A DNA stretch of 64,000 nucleotides from Nocardioidaceae bacterium (GCA_030447585.1 JAUJOO010000006.1:1-64000), one strand, 5' to 3'. Positions 47,461 to 58,409 are shown, numbered from the stretch's first letter. The notes: generated by a model from the sequence alone, not told the origin. Made by a program: numbers and translations.

Positions 47461-50400
47461 ATGGCCGGCGAGTATCCCGCTTTCCCTGCGCAGGTCGACC
47501 TGCCGGAGATGGAGCACGAGATCCTCGAGCTCTGGCGGGAGCAGAAGACGTTCGAGGCGTCGCTTGCTCAGCGCGTGGACGCGCCGCGGTGGACGTTCTA
47601 CGAGGGTCCACCAACAGCCAACGGGCAGCCAGGTGTGCACAGCATCGAGGCGCGGGTCTTCAAGGACGTGTTTCCCCGCTTCAAGACCATGCGGGGTTTC
47701 CGCGTCGACCGCAAGGCCGGCTGGGACTGCCAAGGGCTGCACGTCGAGGTCGGGGTGGAGAAGGAGCTCGGGCTTTCCGGCAAGCAAGAGATCGAGAGGT
47801 TCGGGATCGCCGAGTTCAACGCCAAGTGCCGTGAGTCGGTGCAGCGGGCGACCGCCGAGTGGGAAGCGATGACGGAGCGGATGGGCTACTGGGTCGACCT
47901 CGCCCAGGCCTACCGCACGATGGACGCGTCATACATCGAGAGCGTCTGGTGGGCTCTCAAGCAGACCTACGACGCGGGCCTGCTCTACGAGGCGCACCGC
48001 ATCTCGCCGTACTGTCCGCGGTGCGAGACCGCCTTGTCCGATCACGAGCTCGGCCAACCTGGTGTCTATGAGACGGTCCTCGACCCGTCTGTCTACGTCC
48101 GCGTCCCGTTGACGTCAGGACCACTGGCGGGCCGGGCTTCGCTGTTGGTGTGGACGACGACGCCGTGGACGCTCGTGTCCAACACTGCGGTCGCAGTCAA
48201 CCCTGACGTCACGTATGTCGTCGCGACCGACGGAGCCGAGCGGCTGGTGATCGCCGAGCCTCTGCTCGAGACCGTGCTCGGCGAGGGGTGGACGGTCGAG
48301 TCCCGGCTGGAGGGACGACAGATGGAGCGTTGGCACTATGCCCGCCCGCTCGACCTGGTCGACTTCCCGGCGCGGGACGAGGAGCAGGGCGGGACCGGCG
48401 CGCACTTCGTCGTACTCGGTGACTACGTCACCACCGACGACGGGTCCGGGCTCGTCCATCAGTCACCCGCCTTCGGCGCCGACGACATGGCGGTGTGCAT
48501 GGCCTACGGCCTTCCGGTCGTCAACCCCATCCGTCTGGACGGGCACTTCGAGGATTCCGTCAGGCTCGTCGGAGGACAGTTCTTCAAGCACGCCGACACC
48601 GACCTGGTCAAGGAGTTGGACAAGCGGGGGTTGCTGTTCCGGCACGAGGTGTACGAGCACTCCTACCCGCACTGCTGGCGGTGCCACACCCCTCTCATGT
48701 ACTACGCCCTGCTCGCCTGGTACATCCGCACCACGGCCGTCAAGGATGCGCTGCTCGCTGAGAACGAGAAGACCAACTGGTACCCGGACACGATCAAGCA
48801 CGGCCGCTACGGGGACTGGCTGAACAACAACGTGGACTGGGCGCTGTCGCGGACGCGCTACTGGGGTACGCCCCTGCCGATCTGGCGGTGCGGCCAGGGG
48901 CACCTCACCTGCGTCGGCTCCCTCGCCGAGCTCAGCGAGCTGGCCGGTGACGACCTCAGCGACCTCGACCCGCACCGGCCGTACGTCGACGACGTCGAGA
49001 TCGTCTGCTCCCAGTGCGAGCAGGCCGGGAGACGGGTGAGCGAGGTCATCGACGCCTGGTACGACTCCGGCTCGATGCCGTTCGCCCAGTGGGGCTACCC
49101 CTACTTGCCTGGGTCCGAGCACGAGTTCGAGAACGCCTATCCAGCTCAGTTCATCAGCGAGGCGATCGACCAGACCCGCGGCTGGTTCTACTCTCTGATG
49201 GCCGTCGGGACGATCGTGTTCGGACGGTCGTCGTACCAGAACGTCGTCTGCCTTGGGCTGCTGCTGGCCGAGGACGGACGCAAGATGTCCAAGCACCTCG
49301 GAAACATCCTCGAGCCCATGCCGTTGATGGACGAGAGCGGGGCCGACGCGGTGCGCTGGTTCATGGCCGCCTCGGGATCGCCGTGGGCGGCCCGTCGCGT
49401 CGGCCGGGCCACCTTGCAGGAGATCGTCCGCAAAGTGCTGCTGACCTACTGGAACACGGCTTCCTTCCATGCCCTCTACGCCCGGACGAACGGCTGGACC
49501 CCGACGGACGAGGCGCCGCCGGTACGCGAACGGCCGGTGCTGGACCGCTGGCTGGTCTCGCGTCGCAACGGTCTCGTCCGCGACGTGACAGCGGCGTTGG
49601 AGGCCTTCGACACACAGCGCGGCGGTGCTCTCCTGGCCGACTTCATCGACGACCTCTCGAACTGGTACGTCCGTCGCTCCAGGCGTCGGTTCTGGGACGG
49701 CGACGACGCCGCCCTCGCGACGCTGCACGAGACGCTCGAGCTACTCACCCGGCTGCTCGCTCCGCTGACGCCCTTCGTGACCGAGCGGGTGTGGCAAGAC
49801 ATCGTGCGCTCCGTGGACGACTCGGCTGCTCCCTCCGTGCACCTTGCGTCCTGGCCCGGCTACGACGAGGAGCTGGTCGACGCGGAGCTCGAACAGGGGA
49901 TGGCCCTGGCGCGCAGGTTTGTCGAGCTCGGCCGGTCCGCGCGGGCCGAGGCGAAGGTGCGAACGCGCCAACCGCTGCGCCGCGCCCTGGTGCCGTCGAC
50001 GGCGTTGGCGCTGCTCTCGGATGAGTTGCGATCCCAGGTCGCGGCGGAGCTCAACGTCGAGACGGTGGAATCGTTCGGTTCGGCTGGTGACCTCGTCGAC
50101 CACACCGCGAAGGGAAACTTCCGCAGCCTCGGGCGACGGTTCGGAAAGCGGACGCCTGAGGTCGCGGCAGCGATCGCCTCGGCCGACGCGTCAGCTCTGG
50201 CGCTGTCGCTCGGTACCACCGGCGCGGCGACGGTCGACGTCGACGGCGGCGTTGAGGTGACGGTAGAGGATGTGATCATCTCGGAGCGACCACGTGCAGG
50301 GTGGTCGGTCGTCAACGAGCACGGGGAGACCATCGCGCTCGACCTGCACCTGAGTCCCGAGCTCGAACGCGCAGGTGTGGCTCGAGAGATCATCAGGCTG

Positions 50401-50616
50401 GTGCAGGAGGCACGCAAGTCCCAGGGCCTTGAGGTCTCGGACCGCATCCGGCTTTGTTGGTACGGCGGTCCGCGCGTCAGCGACGCGATGCGGGCACATC
50501 GAGACCTGGTAGCTCAGGAGGTGCTCGCGACGGAGGTCAGCGGGGCGGCAGAGGGCGACCCGAACTGGCACCGCGACGAGGATCTCGACTTCTCGTTCTC
50601 GCTGCGGAAGGTCTAG
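47461..50616 (+). CDS. ileS: Isoleucyl-tRNA synthetase
   Basis: 1052 aa from ATG 47461; FYEGPPTANGQPGVHS, DGRKMSKHLGN KMSKS motif. Confidence 0.98.
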   Translation: MAGEYPAFPAQVDLPEMEHEILELWREQKTFEASLAQRVDAPRWTFYEGPPTANGQPGVHSIEARVFKDVFPRFKTMRGFRVDRKAGWDCQGLHVEVGVEKELGLSGKQEIERFGIAEFNAKCRESVQRATAEWEAMTERMGYWVDLAQAYRTMDASYIESVWWALKQTYDAGLLYEAHRISPYCPRCETALSDHELGQPGVYETVLDPSVYVRVPLTSGPLAGRASLLVWTTTPWTLVSNTAVAVNPDVTYVVATDGAERLVIAEPLLETVLGEGWTVESRLEGRQMERWHYARPLDLVDFPARDEEQGGTGAHFVVLGDYVTTDDGSGLVHQSPAFGADDMAVCMAYGLPVVNPIRLDGHFEDSVRLVGGQFFKHADTDLVKELDKRGLLFRHEVYEHSYPHCWRCHTPLMYYALLAWYIRTTAVKDALLAENEKTNWYPDTIKHGRYGDWLNNNVDWALSRTRYWGTPLPIWRCGQGHLTCVGSLAELSELAGDDLSDLDPHRPYVDDVEIVCSQCEQAGRRVSEVIDAWYDSGSMPFAQWGYPYLPGSEHEFENAYPAQFISEAIDQTRGWFYSLMAVGTIVFGRSSYQNVVCLGLLLAEDGRKMSKHLGNILEPMPLMDESGADAVRWFMAASGSPWAARRVGRATLQEIVRKVLLTYWNTASFHALYARTNGWTPTDEAPPVRERPVLDRWLVSRRNGLVRDVTAALEAFDTQRGGALLADFIDDLSNWYVRRSRRRFWDGDDAALATLHETLELLTRLLAPLTPFVTERVWQDIVRSVDDSAAPSVHLASWPGYDEELVDAELEQGMALARRFVELGRSARAEAKVRTRQPLRRALVPSTALALLSDELRSQVAAELNVETVESFGSAGDLVDHTAKGNFRSLGRRFGKRTPEVAAAIASADASALALSLGTTGAATVDVDGGVEVTVEDVIISERPRAGWSVVNEHGETIALDLHLSPELERAGVAREIIRLVQEARKSQGLEVSDRIRLCWYGGPRVSDAMRAHRDLVAQEVLATEVSGAAEGDPNWHRDEDLDFSFSLRKV

Positions 50617-50631
50617 TCCAAGCTGGGTAAG

Positions 50632-51351
50632 TCAGTTTTGGTGCTGCTGGTCCTCGCCGAGGAGCTCACGCAGCCGGCGGGGAGTCTCACCATCGGCGGA
50701 CGGGGTATGTGGTGCGTCAGGATCGCCTTCGCCGTCGAGCGCCTTGAGCTGGCTCTGGAAGTAGCCGCGCAGCCGGCTGCGGTACTCGCGCTCGAAGGCG
50801 CGCAGGTCCTCGAGCTCACGGGCAAGGTTTTCTCTGTCTCGCTCCAGCTCACCGAACAACTGTTGCCGGCGCTCACTCGTCTCGGCGTCGAGCTTCTCCG
50901 CGCGGGTGCGGGCGTCGAGCTCGAGACGTTCAGCCTTTGCCTTGGCGTCGGCCTGCAGCCGTTCCGCCTTGGTTCGCGCCTCGCCAAGGATCCGGTCGGA
51001 GTCGTTCTGCGCCTCGTTGACGAGCTGGTCGGCGTTCTGCGCCGCGATCTCCAGCAGCCGAGCCGCCGCAGTGGACGCCTCGGGAACCGTCTTCACGGGT
51101 GGTAGCGGGGCGACCGCTGGTGCGGTCTGCTCCGGCGTCCAAGGCGGCTCCTGCTGGGCAGGCGGGGCCGCCACCGGTGCAGTCGATGCTGCCGTCAGCT
51201 TCGTGCGGAGATCATCGTTCTCCTGACGAAGGCGGGTGAGCTCGACCTCCACCTCGTCGAGAAATTGGTCCACCTCCCCCATGTCGTACCCCTCCCGCAG
51301 TCGAACGGGTGTAAACGTCTTCTTGTGGACGTCTTCGGGCGTCAACGGCAT
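50632..51351 (-). CDS. divIVA: DivIVA/Wag31-like protein
   Basis: MPLTPEDVHKKTFTPVRLREGYDMGEVDQFLDEVEVEL; coiled coil. Confidence 0.93.
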   Translation of the reverse strand: MPLTPEDVHKKTFTPVRLREGYDMGEVDQFLDEVEVELTRLRQENDDLRTKLTAASTAPVAAPPAQQEPPWTPEQTAPAVAPLPPVKTVPEASTAAARLLEIAAQNADQLVNEAQNDSDRILGEARTKAERLQADAKAKAERLELDARTRAEKLDAETSERRQQLFGELERDRENLARELEDLRAFEREYRSRLRGYFQSQLKALDGEGDPDAPHTPSADGETPRRLRELLGEDQQHQN

Positions 51352-51447
51352 GAGTTCACCTCAGCTAGCTCAATGGATCTGGACGTGGCTGCCAACGCTA
51401 CTCCGTCTGCCCTACCTGTGCGAAAGCGACATCGAGACGTCGGCTCC

Positions 51448-51738
51448 TCAGAGCAGGATTCGGCGGTTCAGAGCCTGCAAGACGTAGCAGATCAGGAGCA
51501 CGAACAGCAAAGACAGGTCGAGGGTCGCGCCACCGATCCGAAGCGGTGGGATGAAACGGCGAAGCAGCCGGATGGGTGGGTCTGTCGCGGTGAAGATGAT
51601 TTCCAAGGCGACGACAGACACTCCTTGCGGGGTCCAGGACCGGGCGAACATCTGTACCCAGTTGACCACGATGCGCGCCAGGAGGAGCAGGATGTAGAAC
51701 CAGAGGCCAAGCTCGATGACGAAGCCGAGAACGCGCAC
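51448..51738 (-). CDS. YggT-family membrane protein
   Basis: IVVNWVQMFARSWTPQGVSVVALEIIFTATDPPIRLLRRFIPPLRIGG. Confidence 0.93.
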   Translation of the reverse strand: MRVLGFVIELGLWFYILLLLARIVVNWVQMFARSWTPQGVSVVALEIIFTATDPPIRLLRRFIPPLRIGGATLDLSLLFVLLICYVLQALNRRILL

Positions 51739-51781
51739 GAGTGAAGCCTAGTGGCGGCCTGCAAACGCACTCTGGCTGAAG

Positions 51782-52264
51782 CTAGCTCTGGTTGAAGAAG
51801 CCGCCTTCGGCGATGCGCTGCTTGTCCTCCGCCGTGACCGAGACGTTGGCAGGCGAGAGCAGGAAGACCTTGCTGGTCACGCGTTCAATCGAGCCGCGGG
51901 TGGCGAAGACGAGTCCGGCCGAGAAGTCGACCAGGCGCTTGGCGTCGCTGTCATCCATCTCGGAGAGGTTCATGATGACCGGGATGCCGTCGCGGAAGTG
52001 CTCGCCGATGGTACGAGCCTCGTTGTAGTTGCGGGGGTGCAGCGTGGTGATGCGCGACAGCTCTGCGACCGACTGGGCGGGCCGCCGACGCTCCGACAGT
52101 GACGCCACCGAAGCGGAGCGTTCCTGCGGCGTCGCTGCGAGTGGGCGCGCCGTCGAGGCAGGTTGTTGCGTCGCTTCGTCGTCGGCGTAGTAGTCGTCCT
52201 CGTAGCGGTCGGTGTCTTCGAGCAGGCCCAGGTACACCCCGACCTTGCGCATTCCACTCGCCAT
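51782..52264 (-). CDS. sepF: Cell division protein SepF
   Basis: [55 protein letters not shown]. Confidence 0.95.
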   Translation of the reverse strand: MASGMRKVGVYLGLLEDTDRYEDDYYADDEATQQPASTARPLAATPQERSASVASLSERRRPAQSVAELSRITTLHPRNYNEARTIGEHFRDGIPVIMNLSEMDDSDAKRLVDFSAGLVFATRGSIERVTSKVFLLSPANVSVTAEDKQRIAEGGFFNQS

Positions 52265-52345
52265 GACCTCGTAGCCTCCGCCTCGTCCGATACTGCCGCG
52301 ATGTTGACATGCGACCCGGTCGTCATCCGGCCGTCGCGGCCGACA

Positions 52346-53053
52346 TTACCCGAGCGAGGGCCGTGGGCCGAGCACCGCGCTCCCGACACGCACGTGTGTC
52401 GCACCGGCCTTGACAGCCGTTTCGTAGTCGCCGCTCATCCCGGCCGAAACCGCTGCTGCAACGGGGTGTCTGGCCACCAGCTCACGGCTCGACTGCAGCA
52501 GCCGTTGGTACGCCGCTGCCGCGTCACCACCTGCAGGTGCCACGCCCATGACGCCGGCGAGACGAAGCAGCCCGCAGTCCACGATCGCATCGGCGATCTC
52601 GGGGACAGCTGCCGGGGGTGCACCGCCCCTGCCACTCCGGGTCTGCGGAGGGTCGAGGCTGACCTGGATGAAGCAGTCGACGGCTCGGTCAGCGCGGTGG
52701 GCGCCGCTGTTGAGTCGCTGCACGACACGCAGGGAGTCCACGGCGTGAACCACGGCGGCGTACTCGGCGATGCGGGCGGCCTTGTTGGACTGGACCTGGC
52801 CGACGAAGTGCCACCGCAGCTCGAGGTCGGCGAGTGCCGCCACCTTCTCCTTCGCCTCTTGATGCCTGTTCTCACCGAAGTCGCGGACGCCTAGGCCGTA
52901 CAGCGTGCGCAGGTCGCTCACCGGGAAGGTCTTCGTCACCACAATGATGGTCACGGTCGAGCCGGCCCGACCGCTCGCGGAGGCAGCGGCGTCGACTCGC
53001 CCACGCACCGCTGTGAGCGCCGACCGGAGCGCCTCCCGCCGCTCGTCACTCAT
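52346..53053 (-). CDS. YggS-family pyridoxal phosphate-binding protein
   Basis: VVTKTFPVSDLRTLYGLGVRDFGENRHQEAKEK; WHFVGQVQSNKA. Confidence 0.94.
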   Translation of the reverse strand: MSDERREALRSALTAVRGRVDAAASASGRAGSTVTIIVVTKTFPVSDLRTLYGLGVRDFGENRHQEAKEKVAALADLELRWHFVGQVQSNKAARIAEYAAVVHAVDSLRVVQRLNSGAHRADRAVDCFIQVSLDPPQTRSGRGGAPPAAVPEIADAIVDCGLLRLAGVMGVAPAGGDAAAAYQRLLQSSRELVARHPVAAAVSAGMSGDYETAVKAGATHVRVGSAVLGPRPSLG

Positions 53054-53783
53054 CGGTGACCGGTCTGCGCACCACGAGCCCGGCGAAACGTCCCGACCGG
53101 TCACCGTCGCGGCGGTGGGAGTAGAGGTCGGGTGACTCGACGGTGCAGCGACTGTGGTCGCGGACGGCGCAGCCGGCTCTCTCCAGCTGGGACCGCACAC
53201 CCGCGCCGATGTCGAGGGACGGCGACCCCCAGGTGGTGCAGGCGTAGGAGGTCGGTACGACGGCGGCGACCTCATCGCGCATCGGTGCAGGCACCTCGTA
53301 GCATCCGCCGCAGACATGCGGCCCCACCCAGGCCTCGACCGAGGCAGCCCCCAACTCACGCATCGTTGCGACGGTTGCGGGCACCACGCCCGCGGCCAGA
53401 CCGCCGCGCCCCACGTGTGCGACTGCGACTACCCCGGTTCCGACGTCTGCGAACACCACCGGCGCGCAGTCACCGACCCGAACCATCAGCGCAACGTCCG
53501 CTACCGCCGTGACGAGGGCGTCGCAGGAGCCGGTCGCCAGCCCGATGCTGTCAACGACGCGGACATCGGCGCCATGCACCTGGCGCATGCCGGCGAATCC
53601 GGCGACGCCGAAAGCGTCGGCCACCAGGGCAAGGTTGGACTCCAGCTCATCGCCTCGGTCCCCGCGGAACCTGCTGAGGTCCAAGGTGTCGAACGGAGGC
53701 AGGCTCACACCACCTAGCCGGTCGGTGAAGGCGATATCGATGACAGCAGAGGCAGATCTGATGCTGTCGCGGCTCGCGAACAC
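53046..53783 (-). CDS. pgeF: Multicopper polyphenol oxidase/PgeF (YfiH) family protein
   Basis: MRQVHGADVRVVDS; VRVGDCAPVVFAD; VAHVGRGGLAAGVV. Confidence 0.92.
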   Translation of the reverse strand: MFASRDSIRSASAVIDIAFTDRLGGVSLPPFDTLDLSRFRGDRGDELESNLALVADAFGVAGFAGMRQVHGADVRVVDSIGLATGSCDALVTAVADVALMVRVGDCAPVVFADVGTGVVAVAHVGRGGLAAGVVPATVATMRELGAASVEAWVGPHVCGGCYEVPAPMRDEVAAVVPTSYACTTWGSPSLDIGAGVRSQLERAGCAVRDHSRCTVESPDLYSHRRDGDRSGRFAGLVVRRPVTDE

Positions 53784-53786
53784 CGA

Positions 53787-54968
53787 CTACTTGAGGAAGT
53801 CGGGAACGTCGAGGTCCTCGTTGTCATCGAACGGGATCGGCCTTGGCTGCTTCGCTGAAGGGGAGGGCGGCTTAGCCGCCTCAGCCCTGGCTGCGGCCGC
53901 TGGCGCCGAGGTCGCCGTGCTGGCGTTGGCTGCCGCCGGAGCCGGTGTCCGAGGTGCGGCAGCCGGTGCCGGAGCGCCTTCTCTGCGCAGCGCGGGCTGG
54001 CTCTGGTCTCGCCGCTTCGGCATACCGCCGTCGAACCCGGCGGCGATGACGGTGACCCGGACCTCGTCCCCGAGAGCGTCGTCGATGACGGCACCGAAGA
54101 TGATGTTGGCCTCGGCGTGTGCGGCCTGGGCGACCAGCGCTGCCGCCTCGTTGATCTCGAACAAGCCGAGGTCGGAGCCGCCGGAGATCGACAGGAGGAC
54201 TCCATGAGCGCCGTCGATGGAGGCCTCCAGCAACGGGCTCGACACCGCCATCTCGGCGGCGGTCACCGCCCGGTCGTCTCCGTTGGCACGACCGATGCCC
54301 ATCAGCGCCGAGCCGGCGTTGGACATCACCGCTTTCACGTCGGCGAAGTCGAGGTTGATGAGACCCGGGGTCGTGATGAGGTCGGTGATGCCGGAGACGC
54401 CCTGCAAGAGCACCTGGTCGGCCTGCTTGAAGGCGTCGAGGACGCTCACGGTCCGGTCGGAGATCGACAGCAGCCGGTCGTTGGGGATGACGATGAGCGT
54501 GTCGACTTCCTCGCGGAGGGCGGCGATCCCCTCCTCGGCCTGGTTGGCGCGGCGGCGGCCCTCGAACGCGAACGGCCGCGTCACCACGCCGATGGTCAAG
54601 GCGCCGAGGGAGCGAGCGACCCGTGCCACCACGGGGGCCCCGCCGGTACCGGTACCACCACCTTCACCGGCAGTGACGAAGACCATGTCGGCGCCTTTGA
54701 GCACCTCCTCGATCTCCTCGCTGTGGTCGTCCGCAGCCTGCCCCCCCACCAGCGGGTCGGCACCTGCGCCGAGCCCGCGGGTCAGCTCTCGACCGATGTC
54801 GAGCTTGACGTCCGCATCGCTCATCAGCAACGCCTGCGCATCGGTGTTGATGGCGATGAACTCCACGCCCCGGAGTCCGACCTCGATCATCCGGTTCACG
54901 GCGTTGACTCCCCCGCCGCCGATGCCTACGACCTTGATAACCGCCAGATAGTTCTGCGGTGCTGCCAC
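53787..54968 (-). CDS. ftsZ: Cell division protein FtsZ
   Basis: [40 protein letters not shown]-terminal [13 protein letters not shown]. Confidence 0.99.
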   Translation of the reverse strand: MAAPQNYLAVIKVVGIGGGGVNAVNRMIEVGLRGVEFIAINTDAQALLMSDADVKLDIGRELTRGLGAGADPLVGGQAADDHSEEIEEVLKGADMVFVTAGEGGGTGTGGAPVVARVARSLGALTIGVVTRPFAFEGRRRANQAEEGIAALREEVDTLIVIPNDRLLSISDRTVSVLDAFKQADQVLLQGVSGITDLITTPGLINLDFADVKAVMSNAGSALMGIGRANGDDRAVTAAEMAVSSPLLEASIDGAHGVLLSISGGSDLGLFEINEAAALVAQAAHAEANIIFGAVIDDALGDEVRVTVIAAGFDGGMPKRRDQSQPALRREGAPAPAAAPRTPAPAAANASTATSAPAAAARAEAAKPPSPSAKQPRPIPFDDNEDLDVPDFLK

Positions 54969-55055
54969 GACGAACGCCTCTCGATGGGATTGACCTGTGC
55001 CCGACGACGTGCTGGGTGTTGCTGCGGTTGGGGAAGCCGCTGCAGAGATGCAAGG

Positions 55056-55078
55056 GTAAGCCTCAAGTTGAGGGTTAC
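55056..55078. promoter_or_regulatory. 23-bp near-perfect palindrome upstream of ftsZ
   Basis: GTAAGCCTCAA-G-TTGAGGGTTAC, 11-bp arms with one mismatch, 88 bp upstream of the ftsZ GTG. Confidence 0.6.
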
Positions 55079-55152
55079 GCTGTATCAACCTCGGCGTTGG
55101 ATTCAACCTAGGTCACCGCAGCCGCCGACGGCAACCGACACGCCCAGCGATC

Positions 55153-55887
55153 TCATCTGCGGAGCCGGGCCACAGTGGTCGGCTGTTCGGGGACGCTGAC
55201 GTCGTATACCGCAGCAGGGCGCTGGAGCAGGAGGCTGAGCACCTGCACCTTACGGTGAGACTCTCCCGCGTTGCCCCACACGACTTGCCTGCCACCTCTC
55301 AACACCAGTGTGATGGAGTCGATCGACGAGGCCCGGACACGCGTCATCTGCGCCCGGATCTCGGCCGGCAAAGACGTGACAACCGCCGCAACCTCGCGCA
55401 GCTCAGCCGGCTCATTCTCCCCCTGGAACTCGACAACGGCAAGTGAGCGGTGACGCACCCCCGACTTGCGGTACAGCACCCCCTCGGCGTCGAAGACCCA
55501 CCACTCACCGGCACGACGAATGGTGGCGACCGGGCGGCGCTCGACGACGGTGACGCTGACCGTGTGCGGCCAGGACCGGTGGACTTCGACGCTCGCAACG
55601 GCGGGGATGGCCGACACCTTGCGGTCCACGGCGGTGAGGTCGATGCGGACAAGCGGCGTACCGACCTGGACATCCGCGGCGGCGATGACGTCCTGCGCCG
55701 GTACCGTGCGAGTGCCGGCCACCTCCACCTCGGCGGCGGCCAACCAGGACGAGAAGAACACGACCCAACCCGCGAACGCCGCAGCGCCAAGGATCACAAC
55801 CCAGAGCAGCGTCGGTCGCAGCGTCTCGAGTCGTCGCTGCCACTGGCGCCGTACGAAGCGTGACGAGCTGTCCAGCTCACCTCTCAT
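55153..55887 (-). CDS. ftsQ: Cell division protein FtsQ
   Basis: POTRA-like AEVEVAGTRTVPAQDVIAAADVQVGTPLVRIDL; between murC and ftsZ. Confidence 0.93.
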   Translation of the reverse strand: MRGELDSSSRFVRRQWQRRLETLRPTLLWVVILGAAAFAGWVVFFSSWLAAAEVEVAGTRTVPAQDVIAAADVQVGTPLVRIDLTAVDRKVSAIPAVASVEVHRSWPHTVSVTVVERRPVATIRRAGEWWVFDAEGVLYRKSGVRHRSLAVVEFQGENEPAELREVAAVVTSLPAEIRAQMTRVRASSIDSITLVLRGGRQVVWGNAGESHRKVQVLSLLLQRPAAVYDVSVPEQPTTVARLRR

Positions 55888-57311
55888 GACCGTTGCTCCT
55901 TTCGGGCCTCGAGCAGGTCGATCACCAGCGGGGCGACCGACGTCACATCACCGGCTCCAAGGGTGATCACGACATCGCCGGGCGCTGCCCGCCGCACCAC
56001 TTCGGGAGCGGCAGCCGACCACTGCGGCACGAACGACACACGCTCCGCAGGCAGCGGCACAGCCGCCGCCACCAGCGCGCCGGTCACGGCGGGATCCGGG
56101 TCCTCTCTGGAGGCGTAGACGTCCATCACCACGACATCGTCGGCGGCTGACAGCGCCTCCCCCATCTGCTGAGCGAAGACCTTGGTACGGCTGTACAGAT
56201 GTGGCTGGAAGCACACGACAAGCCGTCCGCTCCCCGCGAGCGCGCGAGCCGCCTCGAGGTCGGCGGCGATCTCGACGGGGTGGTGGGCGTAGCTGTCGTA
56301 GACGGCGACACCGTCGTGCGAGCCCTTCGCCTCCATTCGGCGACCTGAGCCGACGAACGTCTCGAGGCCGGCTGCCAGCGGGGCGAAGTCGAATCCGAGC
56401 TCGAGACCGGCCGTGAGGGCAGCGAGCGCATCGACGACGTAGTGGCGGCCCGGAACCTGCAGCCTTATCGTGCCGACGAAGCTGTCTCGTCGTCGGACCC
56501 CGAACGACGACCTGGCGCCGTCGAACCGCACGTCCACCGCCTGCACGTCGCAGCCGCCGCCGAGGCCCACACCTATCACCGCCATCTCCTGTCGACGGGC
56601 CTGCTGGAGGAGATCGGCGGCTCCTGGGTCGTCGACACAGCTCACCAGGAAGCCCCCTGGCTGGATCCTGGTCAGGAACTCCGTGAAGACGGCGGCATAG
56701 GCCTCGCGAGACCCGAAGTAGTCGAGGTGGTCGACGTCGATGTTCGTGACCACCGCGCCCACCGGTGTGTAGGCAAGGATCGCGGCGTCGCTCTCGTCAC
56801 CCTCGGCCACGAAGATGTCGCCGCTACCGGCGGCGGCGTTGAGACCGGATGCGGTCAGAGTAGACCCGATGGCGTACGACGGCTCGGCGCCTGCGGCCAG
56901 CAGTGCGGTGGTGAGCATCGACGTCGTCGTGGTCTTGCCGTGCGTCCCGGTGACGACGACACTGCGCCGCCCGATCATCACCGACTGGACGGCAGCCGCC
57001 CGCGGCCACAGCCGGAGCCCGAGCGCTCGTGCGCGCACCACCTCGGGGTTGTCCTCGCGCACCGCAGTGGACACAACGACCGTGTCCGCATCCTCGACGT
57101 GGCGTGCGTCGTGTCCGACCCAGCATCTGACGCCGAGGGACCGGAGCGCGCTGAGGGCGGCGGAGTCCGCCTGGTCGCTCCCCGAGACCGAGATACCTCG
57201 GGCAGCCATGATCCGGGCCAGCCCCGACAGCGCGGCGCCACCGATGCCGACGAAGTGCACGCGGCCGAGATCTTCCGCCGCAACGACCGGGTCGGGCACC
57301 TCGACCCTCAT
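55884..57311 (-). CDS. murC: UDP-N-acetylmuramate--L-alanine ligase
   Basis: VHFVGIGGAALSGLARIMAARG; VTGTHGKTTTTSML. Confidence 0.98.
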   Translation of the reverse strand: MRVEVPDPVVAAEDLGRVHFVGIGGAALSGLARIMAARGISVSGSDQADSAALSALRSLGVRCWVGHDARHVEDADTVVVSTAVREDNPEVVRARALGLRLWPRAAAVQSVMIGRRSVVVTGTHGKTTTTSMLTTALLAAGAEPSYAIGSTLTASGLNAAAGSGDIFVAEGDESDAAILAYTPVGAVVTNIDVDHLDYFGSREAYAAVFTEFLTRIQPGGFLVSCVDDPGAADLLQQARRQEMAVIGVGLGGGCDVQAVDVRFDGARSSFGVRRRDSFVGTIRLQVPGRHYVVDALAALTAGLELGFDFAPLAAGLETFVGSGRRMEAKGSHDGVAVYDSYAHHPVEIAADLEAARALAGSGRLVVCFQPHLYSRTKVFAQQMGEALSAADDVVVMDVYASREDPDPAVTGALVAAAVPLPAERVSFVPQWSAAAPEVVRRAAPGDVVITLGAGDVTSVAPLVIDLLEARKEQRS

Positions 57312-58396
57312 CGACCAGCCGCCTCGATGACCAGGTCGGCCAGCCGTTCGTCGGCGTCTCGCCGAATGAGGCCCCCCGCCGCCTCGCTCATCTGCTGCAG
57401 GCGGGCCGGGTCCGACAACAGTGGAGGGACCGTCCGCCGTACCCAGTCAGGAGTGAAGTCGGCATCTGCGACAAGCAAGCCGCCACCGGCCTCGACCACC
57501 GCCATCGCGTTCAGCGCCTGCTCCCCGTTACCGATGGGCAGCGGCACGAACACCGCCGGCAGCCCGATGGCCGCGGCCTCCGTCACGGAGTTGGCGCCGG
57601 CCCTTCCGACCATGGCGTCGGCTGCGGCGTAGGCGAGCTCCATCCGGTCCACGAACGACACGACGACGTACGGCGGCCGCGTGGATGCGTCTCTGCCCAG
57701 CGGAACGTCACCCCTGGGTCCTTTCACGTGCAGAACCTGGATTCCCGCCACCGCCAGGTCCTCGGCCGCCGCCGCCATGGAGTGGTTGATGCGCCGCGCT
57801 CCCTGGCTCCCCCCGGTGACGAGCAGCGTCGGCAGATCCTGGTCCAGCCCGAAGTGGTCGCGTGCGAGCGCCCGCATCTCAGCCCGGTCGAGCGTCGAGA
57901 TCGCGCGGCGGATCGGCAGCCCGATGAAGCGGCCGTGCGGCAGCGCGGTGTTGGGGAACGACGTTGCCACCAGGTTCGTGCAGAACCGAGCACCGAAGCG
58001 GTTGGCGATCCCAGGCAAGGCATTCCCCTCGTGGATCAGCAGCGGCACCTTCAACCTGCGTGCCACCACGTAGGCAGGCATGGAGACATACCCGCCGAAC
58101 CCGACAATGACATCGGGGTGGATGCGCTCGACGACGGCCCGGGTCGAGACGACTGCGCCGCGGAGGCGGGCGGGCACGCGGGCGAGGTCGAGCGAGATCT
58201 TCCTGGGCAGCGGAACCGGAGGGATCAGCTCGAGGCGGTACCCCGCCGCCGGTATCACACGCGCTTCGGGGCCGCGTTCGGTGCCGAGGCAGGTGATCTC
58301 GACGTCAGGCATCTTGCGCCGCAAGGCGTCGGCGGTGGCAATGAGCGGCGACGTGTGTCCGGCGGAGCCGCCACCGGCGAGCAGGACTCTGATCAC
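57308..58396 (-). CDS. murG: UDP-GlcNAc--undecaprenyl-PP-MurNAc-pentapeptide transferase
   Basis: VLLAGGGSAGHTSPLIATADAL; VTGGSQGARRINH; GRAGANSVTEAAAIGLPAVFVPLP. Confidence 0.98.
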   Translation of the reverse strand: MIRVLLAGGGSAGHTSPLIATADALRRKMPDVEITCLGTERGPEARVIPAAGYRLELIPPVPLPRKISLDLARVPARLRGAVVSTRAVVERIHPDVIVGFGGYVSMPAYVVARRLKVPLLIHEGNALPGIANRFGARFCTNLVATSFPNTALPHGRFIGLPIRRAISTLDRAEMRALARDHFGLDQDLPTLLVTGGSQGARRINHSMAAAAEDLAVAGIQVLHVKGPRGDVPLGRDASTRPPYVVVSFVDRMELAYAAADAMVGRAGANSVTEAAAIGLPAVFVPLPIGNGEQALNAMAVVEAGGGLLVADADFTPDWVRRTVPPLLSDPARLQQMSEAAGGLIRRDADERLADLVIEAAGR

Positions 58397-58409
58397 AAGC
58401 CGGCCGCAG

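Noticed and set aside
48463-49728. 421-aa minus-strand ORF
   Set aside because: Antisense to ileS; no family motifs.
55056-55078. Palindrome considered as a SoxR box
   Set aside because: Half-sites CCTCAA/TTGAGG resemble it, but the spacing is one base, not the longer spacing expected of a MerR-family operator; identity of any regulator is unknown.
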